Part shown: one piece after another, positions 23,271 through 31,846 of the stretch
Layout of the letters: every line of letters begins with the position of its first letter
Numbering within the stretch: the first letter of the stretch is position 1
NCBI RefSeq assembly: GCF_014646095.1
Contig: NZ_BMMU01000049.1
Span: 1 to 34,713 of the forward strand
DNA from: Streptomyces lacrimifluminis
GTDB taxonomy: Bacteria; Actinomycetota; Actinomycetes; Streptomycetales; Streptomycetaceae
Reading direction: 5' to 3'
Length of the DNA: 34,713 nt
Position numbers and translations under genes: made by a program
Notes under the pieces: model-generated
Told to the model about the DNA's origin: nothing
The model's input: only the letters and a program-made list of their open reading frames with translations
The model's database searches: none

Positions 23271-23380
23271 GCTGCGCGAGGCGTACTGCGGCCGGAGTAG
23301 GGACCGGGTAGGGAAACGGGACCTGGGGTCTAGGGAACAGGGGTGTTCGATGGCCCAGGGTGTAGGAGCGGGCGCTCATT

Positions 23381-23418
23381 TGTGTGACACGCACATGCAG
23401 ATGTGTAGGTGTCACACA
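23381..23418. promoter_or_regulatory. nested palindromic operator upstream of the RND pump
   Basis: Outer arms TGTGTGACAC (23381-23390) and GTGTCACACA (23409-23418) are perfectly complementary. Inside them CACAT-GCAG-ATGTG (23392-23405) is a second inverted repeat. The site lies 45 bp before the start codon at 23463 and is AT-richer than its surroundings. It looks like a site for a dimeric or tetrameric regulator; the protein is unknown. Confidence 0.7.
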
Positions 23419-23462
23419 TGCGTCCTTCCTCCGCTCAGGCCACAGAAGAGAGACGCTCACCC

Positions 23463-26400
23463 ATGTCCTGGCTGTCCAGGTTCAGCCTCGCGCAACGGGC
23501 CCTCATCGGGCTGATGTCGATCGTCGCGATCGTCTTCGGGGCGATAGCGATACCGCAGCTCAAGCAACAGCTGCTGCCCACCATCGAGCTCCCGGTGGTG
23601 TCCGTCCTGGCGCCGTACCAGGGTGCGTCCCCCGACGTGGTCGAGAAGCAGGTCGTCGAGCCCATCGAGGACAACCTCGAAGGCGTCGACGGCATCACCG
23701 GTGTCACCTCCACCGCCAGCGAGGGCAACGCCCTGATCACGGCGTCCTTCGACTACGGCAACGACACCAAGCAGCTGGTCGCCGATGTCCAGCAGGCCGT
23801 CAACCGGGCGCGGGTGCTGCTCCCGGACGCCGTGGACCCGCAGGTCGTCGCCGGTTCGACGGACGACATCCCGACAGTCGTCCTCGCCGTCACCTCCGGC
23901 GAGGACCAGCAGGCCCTCGCCGACCTGCTCGACCGCACGGTGGTCCCCGACCTGCGGGCCATCGACGGCGTCGGCCAGGTCACGGTCGACGGCGTACGGG
24001 ACGTCCAGGTCACCGTCACCCCGGACGACAGGAAGCTGACGGCGGCGGGCCTCGACTCCGCCGCTCTCGCCCAGGCACTGCAGGCGGGCGGTGCGACCGT
24101 CCCGGCGGGCTCCTTCGACGAGGCCGGCAACAACCGCACGGTCCAGGTCGGCGGCGGCTTCACCTCGGTGGAGCAGATCGAGGACCTGATGGTCACGGGC
24201 GCGCCCGGTTCTCGGACCGAGCCGGTACGCCTCGCCGACGTGGCGGCCGTCAGGCAGGAGTCGGCGAAGGCGGACTCGATCACGCGTACGGACGGCAAGC
24301 CGAGTCTCGCGGTCAGCGTCACGATGGACAACGACGGCAGCGCGGTGGCGATCTCTGACGCGGTCGAGGACAAGCTCGCCGACATGCGGGGGGACCTGGG
24401 GACAGGCGCCACGATCACGGTGGTCAGCGACCAGGGACCGGCGGTGGCGAAGTCCATCAAGGGCCTGACGACGGAGGGCGGCCTCGGTCTGCTCTTCGCG
24501 GTGATCGTCATCCTGGTCTTCCTGGCGTCGATCCGCTCGACCCTCGTCACGGCGGTCTCGATCCCGCTGTCGGTCGTCCTGGCCCTGATCGTCCTGTGGA
24601 CCAGGGACCTGTCGCTGAACATGCTGACGCTGGGCGCGCTGACGATCGCGATCGGCCGGGTCGTCGACGACTCGATCGTCGTCCTGGAGAACATCAAGCG
24701 CCATCTCGGCTACGGCGAGGAGCGCCAGGAAACGATCCTCAAGGCGGTCAGGGAAGTCGCGGGAGCGGTGACGTCCTCGACGCTCACGACGGTCGCCGTG
24801 TTCCTGCCGATCGGCCTGGTCGGCGGCATGGTCGGCCAGCTGTTCGGCTCGTTCAGCCTGACGGTGACGGCGGCCCTGCTGGCGTCGCTCCTGGTCTCCC
24901 TCACCGTGGTCCCGGTCCTCTCGTACTGGTTCCTGCGCGCCCCGAAGGACACCCCGGAGGACGCGGACGAGGCCCGCAGGCTGGCGGAGGAGAAGGAGGC
25001 GAGGAGCAGGCTCCAGCGCGTGTACGTCCCTGTCCTGCGCTTCGCGACCCGGCGCCGTCTGACCAGCGTGGCGATCGCGGCGGTGGTCCTCATCGGCACG
25101 TTCGGCATGGCACCGCTCCTGAAGACGAACTTCTTCGACCAGGGCGAGCAGGAAGTCCTCACCGTCAAGCAGCAGTTGAAGCCGGGCACGAGCCTGGCGG
25201 CCACGGACGTCCAGGCGAAGAAGGTCGAGCAGTGGCTCGCGGACGTCAAGGGCGTCAAGGACTACCAGGTGACGATCGGCTCGTCCGGCTTCCTGGCGGC
25301 CTTCGGCGGCGGCACGGACACCAACCAGGCCTCCTACCAGGTCATGCTGGAGGACTCGGCGTCGGCCGACGACGTCCAGGACAGGATCGAGGAGGGGCTG
25401 GGGAGGCTCTCCGGCATCGGTACGACCACGATCGCGGCCGGTGACGGCTTCGGCAGCCAGGACCTGAGCGTGGTCGTGAAGGCGGCCGACGCGGACGTCC
25501 TGCGCGAGGCGGCGGACGAGGTCCGCGACACGGTGGCGGACTTGGACGACGTCACCGATGTGACGAGCAACCTGGCGCAGAGCGTGCCGCGCATCTCGGT
25601 CAGGGCCAACTCCCAGGCGGCGGCGGCCGGCTTCAACCAGCAGACGCTGGGCGCGGCGGTCGCCGAGGCGGTCAAGGGCACGACGGCGGCCAAGGCGACC
25701 CTGGACGACACCGAGCGTGACGTCGTCATCAGGTCGGCGAAGCCGGCCGAGACGCTGGACGAGCTGAAGGCGCTGCGGCTGGGCGCGTCGAAGCTGGGCG
25801 ACATCGCGGACGTACGCCTGGTCGACGGCCCGGTGTCGATGACCCGGATCGACGGCCAGCGGGCCGCGACGATCACCGCTCGCCCGACCGGCGACAACAC
25901 GGGCGCCGTCAGCGCGGAGCTCACCTCGAAGCTGGACGCTCTCAAGCTCCCCGCGGGCGCGACGGCGGAGATCGGCGGGGTGTCGTCGGACCAGGACGAC
26001 GCGTTCAAGAACCTGGCGCTGGCGATGCTGGCGGCGATCGCGATCGTCTTCATGCTCCTGGTCGCCACGTTCCGTTCCCTGGTCCAGCCGCTGATCCTCC
26101 TGGTGTCGATCCCGTTCGCGGCAACGGGCGCGATCGGCCTGCTGGTCGCCACGGGCACCCCGATGGGCGTCCCGGCGATGATCGGCATGCTGATGCTGAT
26201 CGGCATCGTGGTGACGAACGCGATCGTCCTGATCGACCTGATCAACCAGTACCGAGGCCAGGGCTACGGGGTGGTCGAAGCGGTGATCGAAGGCGGCCGT
26301 CACCGCCTCCGCCCGATCCTGATGACGGCCCTGGCGACCATCTTCGCCCTCCTCCCGATGGCGCTGGGCGTCACGGGCGAGGGCGGCTTCATCGCCCAGC

Positions 26401-26600
26401 CGCTGGCGGTGGTCGTCATCGGCGGCCTGATCACGTCAACGGCCCTGACCCTGCTGCTGGTTCCGACGCTGTACGCGATGGTGGAACTGCGGAAGGAACG
26501 ACGGGCGGCGAAGAAGGCCGCGAAGCGGGAGCAGAAGGGCGGGTTCGCCGGCGGAGAGGCGCCGGCCGACTCGGACGCGCCGGAACCCGCGGGGGTCTAG
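23463..26600 (+). CDS. AcrB-type RND efflux transporter
   Basis: 1045 aa, close to AcrB length. Two homologous halves, each with one N-terminal helix, a large extracytoplasmic porter region and six more helices. Helix 1 is ALIGLMSIVAIVFGAIAI; ELPVVSVLAPYQGASPDVVE is the start of the first porter region. The proton-relay aspartates are in GRVVDDSIVVLENI (end of helix 4, first half), and GIVVTNAIVLIDL is the matching part of the second half. The tail is Lys-rich (ERRAAKKAAKREQ). No membrane-fusion or outer-membrane partner gene is nearby, as expected in a monoderm. ATG at 23463 fits the short AcrB N-terminus; GAAGAGAG lies 9 nt upstream. It follows the two-component system and is preceded by a nested palindrome. 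Substrate unknown. Confidence 0.9.
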   Translation: MSWLSRFSLAQRALIGLMSIVAIVFGAIAIPQLKQQLLPTIELPVVSVLAPYQGASPDVVEKQVVEPIEDNLEGVDGITGVTSTASEGNALITASFDYGNDTKQLVADVQQAVNRARVLLPDAVDPQVVAGSTDDIPTVVLAVTSGEDQQALADLLDRTVVPDLRAIDGVGQVTVDGVRDVQVTVTPDDRKLTAAGLDSAALAQALQAGGATVPAGSFDEAGNNRTVQVGGGFTSVEQIEDLMVTGAPGSRTEPVRLADVAAVRQESAKADSITRTDGKPSLAVSVTMDNDGSAVAISDAVEDKLADMRGDLGTGATITVVSDQGPAVAKSIKGLTTEGGLGLLFAVIVILVFLASIRSTLVTAVSIPLSVVLALIVLWTRDLSLNMLTLGALTIAIGRVVDDSIVVLENIKRHLGYGEERQETILKAVREVAGAVTSSTLTTVAVFLPIGLVGGMVGQLFGSFSLTVTAALLASLLVSLTVVPVLSYWFLRAPKDTPEDADEARRLAEEKEARSRLQRVYVPVLRFATRRRLTSVAIAAVVLIGTFGMAPLLKTNFFDQGEQEVLTVKQQLKPGTSLAATDVQAKKVEQWLADVKGVKDYQVTIGSSGFLAAFGGGTDTNQASYQVMLEDSASADDVQDRIEEGLGRLSGIGTTTIAAGDGFGSQDLSVVVKAADADVLREAADEVRDTVADLDDVTDVTSNLAQSVPRISVRANSQAAAAGFNQQTLGAAVAEAVKGTTAAKATLDDTERDVVIRSAKPAETLDELKALRLGASKLGDIADVRLVDGPVSMTRIDGQRAATITARPTGDNTGAVSAELTSKLDALKLPAGATAEIGGVSSDQDDAFKNLALAMLAAIAIVFMLLVATFRSLVQPLILLVSIPFAATGAIGLLVATGTPMGVPAMIGMLMLIGIVVTNAIVLIDLINQYRGQGYGVVEAVIEGGRHRLRPILMTALATIFALLPMALGVTGEGGFIAQPLAVVVIGGLITSTALTLLLVPTLYAMVELRKERRAAKKAAKREQKGGFAGGEAPADSDAPEPAGV

Positions 26601-26620
26601 CCGGCAGCGGCGGGTACGTG

Positions 26621-26656
26621 GGGCGGCGGGGGCGGATCTTCTCGCCCCCGCCGCCC
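26621..26656 (+). terminator. terminator of the RND pump gene
   Basis: Perfect 14-bp stem GGGCGGCGGGGGCG / CGCCCCCGCCGCCC with an 8-nt loop, starting 20 nt after the stop codon. Confidence 0.8.
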
Positions 26657-26670
26657 TTACCTGTCCCGTC

Positions 26671-26722
26671 CTCGGGGGCGTCGCTGCCCCCGAACCCCCG
26701 CTACTCCAACGCCGGAGGGACT
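26671..26722 (-). repeat. dispersed repeat, CCGGCG family, inverted
   Basis: On the minus strand it reads TCAGTCCCTCCGGCGTTGGA, then AGCGGGGGT, then a hairpin with arms TCGGGGGC / GCCCCCGA (26672-26693). These are the same modules as at 21164-21235. It lies between the RND terminator and the nadA stop codon. Confidence 0.75.
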
Positions 26723-26730
26723 GACACCGC

Positions 26731-27915
26731 CTACGGCAGCGCCAGCATCCGCTCCAGCGCCAGCTTCGCGAACGCCTCCGTCTCCCGGTCCACCGAGATC
26801 TGGTTCACCAGCTTGCCCGCCGCCAGGGACTCCAGGGTCCAGACCAGGTGAGGGAGGTCGATGCGGTTCATCGTCGAGCAGAAGCAGACCGTCTTGTCGA
26901 GGAAGACGATCTCCTTGTCCTCGGGCGCGAAACGGTTCGCCAGGCGGCGTACCAGGTTCAGTTCCGTGCCGATGGCCCACTTGGAGCCGGCCGGGGCCGC
27001 CTCCAGTGCCTTGATGATGTACTCGGTCGAGCCGACGTAGTCCGCCGCCTCCACCACCTCGTGCTTGCACTCGGGGTGGACCAGGACGTTCACGCCGGGG
27101 ATCCGCTCCCGGACGTCCTTCACCGAGTCCAGGCTGAAGCGGCCGTGCACCGAGCAGTGGCCGCGCCACAGGATCATCTTGGCGTTGCGCAGCTGCTCCG
27201 CCGTCAGCCCGCCGTTCGGCTTGTGCGGGTTGTAGAGGACGCAGTCGTCGAGCGACATGCCCATGTCCCGTACCGCCGTGTTGCGGCCCAGGTGCTGGTC
27301 CGGCAGGAACAGGACCTTCTCGCCCTGCTCGAAGGCCCACTCAAGGGCGCGTTCGGCATTGGACGACGTGCAGATCGTGCCGCCGTGCTTGCCCGTGAAC
27401 GCCTTGATGTCCGCCGAGGAGTTCATGTAGGAGACCGGCACGACCTCCTCGGCCACCCCGGCCTCCGTCAGGACGTCCCAGCACTCGGCCACCTGTTCGG
27501 CCGTCGCCATGTCCGCCATCGAGCAGCCGGCGGCCAGGTCGGGCAGGACCACCTTCTGTTCGTCGCCGGTCAGGATGTCCGCCGACTCCGCCATGAAGTG
27601 CACACCGCAGAACACGATGTACTCGGCCTCCGGACGCGCCGCCGCGTCCCGGGCCAGCTTGAAGGAGTCGCCCGTGACGTCCGCGAACTGGATGACCTCG
27701 TCGCGCTGGTAGTGATGGCCGAGGACGAAGACCTTGTCGCCGAGCTTCTCCTTGGCCGCACGCGCACGTGCCACCAGGTCCGGGTCGGAGGGGGAGGGCA
27801 GGTCGCCGGGGCACTCCACACCACGCTCGCTCCGCGGGTCGGCCTCGCGGCCGAGGAGCAGCAGGGCGAGGGGTGTCGGCTGTACGTCGAGGTCCTGGGT
27901 CTGGGCGGTGGTCAC
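26731..27915 (-). CDS. nadA: quinolinate synthase
   Basis: Condenses iminoaspartate with dihydroxyacetone phosphate to quinolinate for NAD synthesis, using a [4Fe-4S] cluster. 394 aa. Motifs: VLGHHYQRDEVIQFAD, YIVFCGVHFMAESADIL (first cluster Cys), NSSADIKAFTGKHGGTICTSSN (second), LFLPDQHLGRNTA, WRGHCSVHGRF, VHPECKHEVV, and a C-terminal CFCSTMN. GTG at 27915 is chosen because GAAAGGG lies 8-9 nt upstream; a longer frame begins without a ribosome site. nadB and nadC are not adjacent in the window. It is divergent from erpA over a 281-bp region with repeated TGACG motifs. Confidence 0.96.
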   Translation of the reverse strand: MTTAQTQDLDVQPTPLALLLLGREADPRSERGVECPGDLPSPSDPDLVARARAAKEKLGDKVFVLGHHYQRDEVIQFADVTGDSFKLARDAAARPEAEYIVFCGVHFMAESADILTGDEQKVVLPDLAAGCSMADMATAEQVAECWDVLTEAGVAEEVVPVSYMNSSADIKAFTGKHGGTICTSSNAERALEWAFEQGEKVLFLPDQHLGRNTAVRDMGMSLDDCVLYNPHKPNGGLTAEQLRNAKMILWRGHCSVHGRFSLDSVKDVRERIPGVNVLVHPECKHEVVEAADYVGSTEYIIKALEAAPAGSKWAIGTELNLVRRLANRFAPEDKEIVFLDKTVCFCSTMNRIDLPHLVWTLESLAAGKLVNQISVDRETEAFAKLALERMLALP

Positions 27916-28196
27916 GACACGCACCCTTTCTGTTCTGCCGTTCAAGCCTTTTCGTCTAATTGACGCTATCTATCGTAACCCCTTCACGTCACTTTGACGA
28001 GGTTCATAGCGTCGATGTGACATGAATCCCGGAGCCCGGCTGGAGCCCGTCCCCCAGGTCGCTGTTGGCGTTTCCGCGCGTGTGCGAGCATGGAGAGGAG
28101 AACGGAAAGAAACAGACTCTCGGCCCGGAATGAATCCGCGGCCCCGCCGGTTGCACTCGTCGGCAGAAGTCTCCGTACAACCCGGGAGAGATGTAG
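27916..28196. promoter_or_regulatory. divergent nadA / erpA control region
   Basis: 281 bp, AT-richer near nadA (27945-28025). GACGCTAT (27962-27969) and ATAGCGTC (28006-28013) are inverted; between them lie ACGTCA (27986-27991) and TTGACG (27994-27999). For nadA, TACGAT (about 27971-27976 on the minus strand) is a possible -10. For erpA, TTGACG could be a -35, with only a weak -10. A factor responding to NAD or Fe-S status would make sense but none can be named. Short frames around 28090-28196 lack the codon bias of a gene. Confidence 0.4.
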
Positions 28197-28553
28197 ATGT
28201 CCGTATCGGACGAGACCAGCACCGTCACCGACGGCATCATCCTGTCCGACGCCGCCGCGGCGAAGGTCAAGGCCCTGCTCGACCAGGAAGGCCGTGAGGA
28301 CCTCGCCCTGCGTGTCGCGGTCCAGCCCGGCGGTTGCTCGGGTCTGCGCTACCAGCTGTTCTTCGACGAGCGTTCCCTCGACGGTGACGTTCTCAAGGAC
28401 TTCGACGGCGTCAAGGTCGTCACCGACCGTATGAGCGCTCCCTACCTCGGCGGCGCCTCCATCGACTTCGTCGACACCATCGAGAAGCAGGGCTTCACGA
28501 TCGACAACCCGAACGCGACGGGCTCCTGCGCCTGCGGTGACTCCTTCAGCTAG
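28197..28553 (+). CDS. erpA: A-type iron-sulfur carrier (HesB/IscA/ErpA family)
   Basis: 118 aa. Carries and delivers Fe-S clusters through three conserved cysteines: one in VQPGGCSGLRYQ and two in GSCACGDSFS at the C-terminus. ILSDAAAAKVKALLDQEG and GASIDFVDTIEKQGFTIDNPNA complete the family pattern. Good site GGGAGAG 6-7 nt before the ATG. It ends at an exceptionally strong terminator. It is divergent from nadA, which needs a [4Fe-4S] cluster, so the pair makes functional sense. Whether it acts as ErpA or IscA cannot be told from sequence; the gene symbol follows the actinobacterial single-copy convention. Confidence 0.93.
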   Translation: MSVSDETSTVTDGIILSDAAAAKVKALLDQEGREDLALRVAVQPGGCSGLRYQLFFDERSLDGDVLKDFDGVKVVTDRMSAPYLGGASIDFVDTIEKQGFTIDNPNATGSCACGDSFS

Positions 28554-28576
28554 GCCCGTAGGGCCATAAGGCTGGT

Positions 28577-28624
28577 ACGCGTGAAGGCGGCGCCCCCTCC
28601 GACGGGGGCGCCGCCTTCACGCGT
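28577..28624. terminator. bidirectional terminator, 21-bp stem
   Basis: Perfect 21-bp inverted repeat around the loop TCCGAC. The left arm is ACGCGTGAAGGCGGCG followed by CCCCC, and the right arm is its complement. It lies between erpA (plus) and the convergent gene ending at 28655. Confidence 0.9.
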
Positions 28625-28654
28625 AACGGGGAGCCGAGCAGCGGCCCGGGCGGA

Positions 28655-30241
28655 TTACCTGTCGGCGAAGTCGCCCTCGGGAATCGCCTTTCCGTCCGTG
28701 CCCAGGACCTTCCGGTCACCCAGCGGCTCGTCCAGCCGCACGGTCTCGTACGCGGCCTTGGCGATCATGATGCAGACCTTGCCCTTCTCGGACTTCGAGG
28801 TCACCGTCACCGTCACCTCGCCGTCCTCCTCCTTCGCCGACGCCGAGTAGTCGCTGCACACTCCGGCCCAGAAGCCCACGGTCAGCTCCCTGCCGTCGGC
28901 GGAGACCGTGTAGCCCTCGATCGTCGCGCCGTCGCCCGGCGCTGTCGGCGTGGCCGTCGGGGACGGCTCCGTGCTCGGCGTGGCCCCGGCCAGATAGCGG
29001 GGGTCGACCGCCGGATACGTCACCGTGAAGCCCTCGGCGGCGCCCTGCGCCCGTACCTCGAACAGCCACGACGGCACCAGCGCCGGCCGCCCCGACACGG
29101 AGTGCGAGGCCAGCCCGAACACCGCCTTGCCGACGGTCAGCGTCTCCTTCTGCCCCGTCGTCGTGGTACCGCACGGCGCCTCCAGGCGGTCCTTCAGCGG
29201 TACGGCGCTGGCGCAGCCCCCGATGCCCATCCGGTGCTCGGGAGTCACCGCCGCCCCCGGCTCGTTGAGCAGGGCCAGCGTCGCCCTGGCGCCGAGCACC
29301 GGGTACGTGTCGCTCTTCACCGGTGTCGACAACTGGCCGCTGCCGCCCACCACTTCGCCCTGTGCGCTGACCTGGAGACCGGTCGTCCAGCCGTAGGTGG
29401 GCAGCCCGCCGATCACCGGATCGGCGTTCACCACCCGCTGGGTGCCCATGATGCCGCTCGCGTCCAGCTTCGCGTCGTCCTGGCCGACCGCCTTCAGGAT
29501 CGGTGCCGCGGCCTTCTTCGCCACCGCCTCGCTCACCGGATCGACGGTCGCCCCCTCGGCGGAGGGCTTCTGCGGGCACACGGTCGTGCTCTTGCAGTTG
29601 TCGGAGCCCCCGGCGAGGTACCGGCTGAAGGACCAGGTCCCCGGCGCCTGCTTGTTCACCCGCAGGAACGGACCCGTCCCGTCCTTCGCCGTGCCGACCA
29701 GCCAGCTGTCGGCCTCCGTCACCGGCTTCCCCCCGACGCCCAGCGCCTTGGCCAGCCGGGTCACCTCGGCGGCCGTGATCGCTGCCTCGCCGTCCTTCGC
29801 CGTCGAGTACACCGGCGCCGACGCGGGCCCGGCGGGCAACGGGCCGTCCGCCCGGTAGGTCACACCGTTCGGGTCGGGCTCACCGGGCGCGATGCCGCTC
29901 GTATCGCCCGTGCCCCCCGTGTCACCCGATCCGCCCTCGGCGTAGCCGTCGAGGGCCAGAGGCGGGGGAGTGGTGCCGTCGCCGCCCGGCGCGGCCGTGT
30001 CCGTACGGTCGTCGTCGCCCGAGCCGCCCGTCAGGCCGGTGGAGAGGTACGCCCCGCCACCCCCGACGAGCAGGACCGCGGCGGCGACCGAGGCGACGAG
30101 CACCGGGGACCGGCGCCGGGACGGGCGCTCCGCGCCGCTCTCCTCCGGCGAGGCCTCGGTGGTGCCCTCCGCTTCGGCCTCGGTGACGGCCTTGGCGTCG
30201 GCATTGGCATCGTCGTCGTGATCGGGTCGCTCGGTGTTCAC
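28655..30241 (-). CDS. membrane-anchored extracytoplasmic protein of unknown function
   Basis: 528 aa. An acidic Glu/Ala cytoplasmic head (about 1-40), the basic patch RPSRRRSP, one transmembrane helix (about 47-67), a low-complexity Gly/Asp/Thr/Pro linker (to about 130), then a large extracytoplasmic domain. Six cysteines occur in three local groups (NCKSTTVC, GGCAS with APCG, GVCSD with KVCIM), consistent with three disulfides. A Pro/Thr-rich hinge (about 425-440) separates a small C-terminal domain. GTG at 30241 with GGAGCGA just upstream. Streptomyces proteins of this architecture are usually named hypothetical; no enzyme motif is visible. It faces erpA across a bidirectional terminator; the 184 bp upstream show nothing clear. 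Confidence 0.85.
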   Translation of the reverse strand: MNTERPDHDDDANADAKAVTEAEAEGTTEASPEESGAERPSRRRSPVLVASVAAAVLLVGGGGAYLSTGLTGGSGDDDRTDTAAPGGDGTTPPPLALDGYAEGGSGDTGGTGDTSGIAPGEPDPNGVTYRADGPLPAGPASAPVYSTAKDGEAAITAAEVTRLAKALGVGGKPVTEADSWLVGTAKDGTGPFLRVNKQAPGTWSFSRYLAGGSDNCKSTTVCPQKPSAEGATVDPVSEAVAKKAAAPILKAVGQDDAKLDASGIMGTQRVVNADPVIGGLPTYGWTTGLQVSAQGEVVGGSGQLSTPVKSDTYPVLGARATLALLNEPGAAVTPEHRMGIGGCASAVPLKDRLEAPCGTTTTGQKETLTVGKAVFGLASHSVSGRPALVPSWLFEVRAQGAAEGFTVTYPAVDPRYLAGATPSTEPSPTATPTAPGDGATIEGYTVSADGRELTVGFWAGVCSDYSASAKEEDGEVTVTVTSKSEKGKVCIMIAKAAYETVRLDEPLGDRKVLGTDGKAIPEGDFADR

Positions 30242-30425
30242 CGCATCGCTCCTTCGGCTCCCAGCTGTCCCGGCTGTCCCGACCGACCGGCCCTGTCACC
30301 GACAGGCACCGATGGGTCGTACACCGCGTCCTCTTTACGGGGGACAGCGATGGGACGCAGCGGGGGAGCGCACGGTTCCCCTCGAGCGCTGGTCGACGGG
30401 GTGCCGCCGGTCGCGGGCCGTCCTG

Positions 30426-30671
30426 CTAGTCGCCGTACTCGGACATCGCGTCCACGAGCCGCGCCGAGGCGGGCGGGACGGTCACGCCATGGATACGGGA
30501 CGGCGAGACGGGCAGAGCGGTGATCCGCTCGGGGGCCGCCCAGTGCGGCGTCATCCGGGCGCAGTCACCGCGCAGGGAGGCCAGATCCCCGTCGAGATCC
30601 TGCGGGGCGGCACCCGGTCCCGAGTGCACCTGCTGGACCTGGAGGGCCTGGTGAACCTTGAAGTTCGTCAT
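30426..30671 (-). CDS. small protein of unknown function
   Basis: 81 aa, no membrane segment or recognisable domain. Starts MTNFKVHQALQVQQVHSGPG and ends LVDAMSEYGD. Third codon positions are about 85-90% G or C over its whole length, which supports real coding. ATG at 30671 lacks a ribosome site and may be leaderless. It lies between the membrane-anchored protein gene (184 bp downstream, same strand) and divergent adoK (135 bp upstream). Confidence 0.7.
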   Translation of the reverse strand: MTNFKVHQALQVQQVHSGPGAAPQDLDGDLASLRGDCARMTPHWAAPERITALPVSPSRIHGVTVPPASARLVDAMSEYGD

Positions 30672-30806
30672 ATCGGAACCGTATGCACCGGATACCCGGC
30701 CAAGAAAGATCTACTATCGGGTAGTTTTGCCGCTACAGCGAGCGCGGGCCGACCGGGTAGCGTGAACTGTCAATCCCCCCTCCCCTCGCAGGAGAGTGTC
30801 CCCGTC

Positions 30807-31781
30807 GTGCGTATCGCAGTCACCGGCTCCATCGCCACCGACCACCTCATGACCTTCCCCGGCCGTTTCGCCGACCAGTTCGTAGCGGACCAGCTGCACA
30901 CGGTCTCGCTGTCCTTCCTGGTCGACAACCTCGACGTGCGCCGGGGTGGCGTGGGCGCGAACATCGCCTTCGGCATGGGTCAGCTCGGCACCAGGCCGGT
31001 CCTGGTCGGTGCCGCCGGCGCCGACTTCGACGAGTACCGCGCCTGGCTGGACCGCCACGGGGTGGACACCAACTCGGTGCGGATCTCCGAGACGCTGCAC
31101 ACCGCGCGTTTCGTGTGCACCACCGACGCCGACCACAACCAGATCGGCTCCTTCTACACCGGGGCCATGAGCGAGGCCCGGCTGATCGAGCTGAAGACCG
31201 TCGCCGACCGCGTCGGCGGCCTCGACCTGGTCTCGATCGGCGCGGACGACCCGGAGGCGATGCTCCGCCACACCGAGGAGTGCCGCACGCGGTCCATCCC
31301 GTTCGCCGCCGACTTCTCCCAGCAGATCGCCCGCATGGGCGGCGACGACATCAAGGTCCTGCTGGAGGGCGCCGCGTACCTCTTCTCGAACGAGTACGAG
31401 AAGGGCCTCATCGAGTCGAAGACCGGCTGGTCCGACGCCGAGATCCTCGCCAAGGTCGGCACCCGGGTGACCACCCTCGGCGCCCGTGGCGTACGCATCG
31501 AGCGTGCCGGCGAGGAGCCGATCGAGGTCGGCTGCCCGGACGAGGAGGCCAGGGTCGAGCCCACGGGCGTCGGCGACGCCTTCCGCGCGGGCTTCCTCTC
31601 CGGCCTGGCCTGGGGCGTCTCCCTGGAGCGGGCCGCACAGGTCGGCTGCATGCTGGCGACTCTCGTCATCGAGACGGTGGGTACGCAGGAGTACCAGCTG
31701 CGGCGGGCCCACTTCATGGAGCGGTTCCGCAAGGCGTACGGGGATGACGCCGCGGTAGAGGTTCAGGGGCATCTGGGCTGA
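30807..31781 (+). CDS. adoK: adenosine kinase (PfkB/ribokinase family)
   Basis: 324 aa. Phosphorylates adenosine to AMP for purine salvage. The protein is closely similar along its length to mycobacterial AdoK as I remember it: RIAVTGSIATDHLMTFPGRF, SLSFLVDNLDVRRGGVGANI, VGAAGADFDEYRAWL, SETLHTARFVCTTD, IGADDPEAMLRHTEEC, and the catalytic PTGVGDAFRAGF (Asp257 as base; GVGD replaces the usual GAGD, also as in mycobacteria). GTG at 30807 with GCAGGAGAG 10 nt upstream. The next gene converges 65 bp away, and the ctaC-ctaD genes follow, an arrangement also known in mycobacteria. A general sugar-kinase label is the alternative, but the signature strongly favours adenosine. Confidence 0.92.
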   Translation: MRIAVTGSIATDHLMTFPGRFADQFVADQLHTVSLSFLVDNLDVRRGGVGANIAFGMGQLGTRPVLVGAAGADFDEYRAWLDRHGVDTNSVRISETLHTARFVCTTDADHNQIGSFYTGAMSEARLIELKTVADRVGGLDLVSIGADDPEAMLRHTEECRTRSIPFAADFSQQIARMGGDDIKVLLEGAAYLFSNEYEKGLIESKTGWSDAEILAKVGTRVTTLGARGVRIERAGEEPIEVGCPDEEARVEPTGVGDAFRAGFLSGLAWGVSLERAAQVGCMLATLVIETVGTQEYQLRRAHFMERFRKAYGDDAAVEVQGHLG

Positions 31782-31788
31782 TTTCTTC

Positions 31789-31835
31789 GTCTGCGGGTGT
31801 GCGGGGGCTGGTCGCGCAGTTCCCCGCGCCCCCAC
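31789..31835 (-). repeat. dispersed palindromic repeat, inverted copy
   Basis: On the minus strand it reads GGGGGCGCGGGGAACTGCGC, then GACCAGCCCCCGCACACCCGCAGACGAAG, matching the element at 6435-6480. It fills the 65-bp gap between convergent adoK and the cysteine desulfurase gene. Confidence 0.85.
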
Positions 31836-31846
31836 AGGCAGGTGGG

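Noticed and set aside
23418..23462. Upstream ATG for the RND pump
   Set aside because: AcrB-type proteins begin just before helix 1, and the upstream ATG falls within the palindrome.
23457..26303. 948-aa minus-strand frame opposite the RND pump
   Set aside because: Low-complexity Asp/Arg/His/Gln composition typical of antisense frames; no domain.
28090..28196. Short frame starting before erpA
   Set aside because: Third positions are not G/C enriched as in the real genes, and it runs out of frame into erpA.
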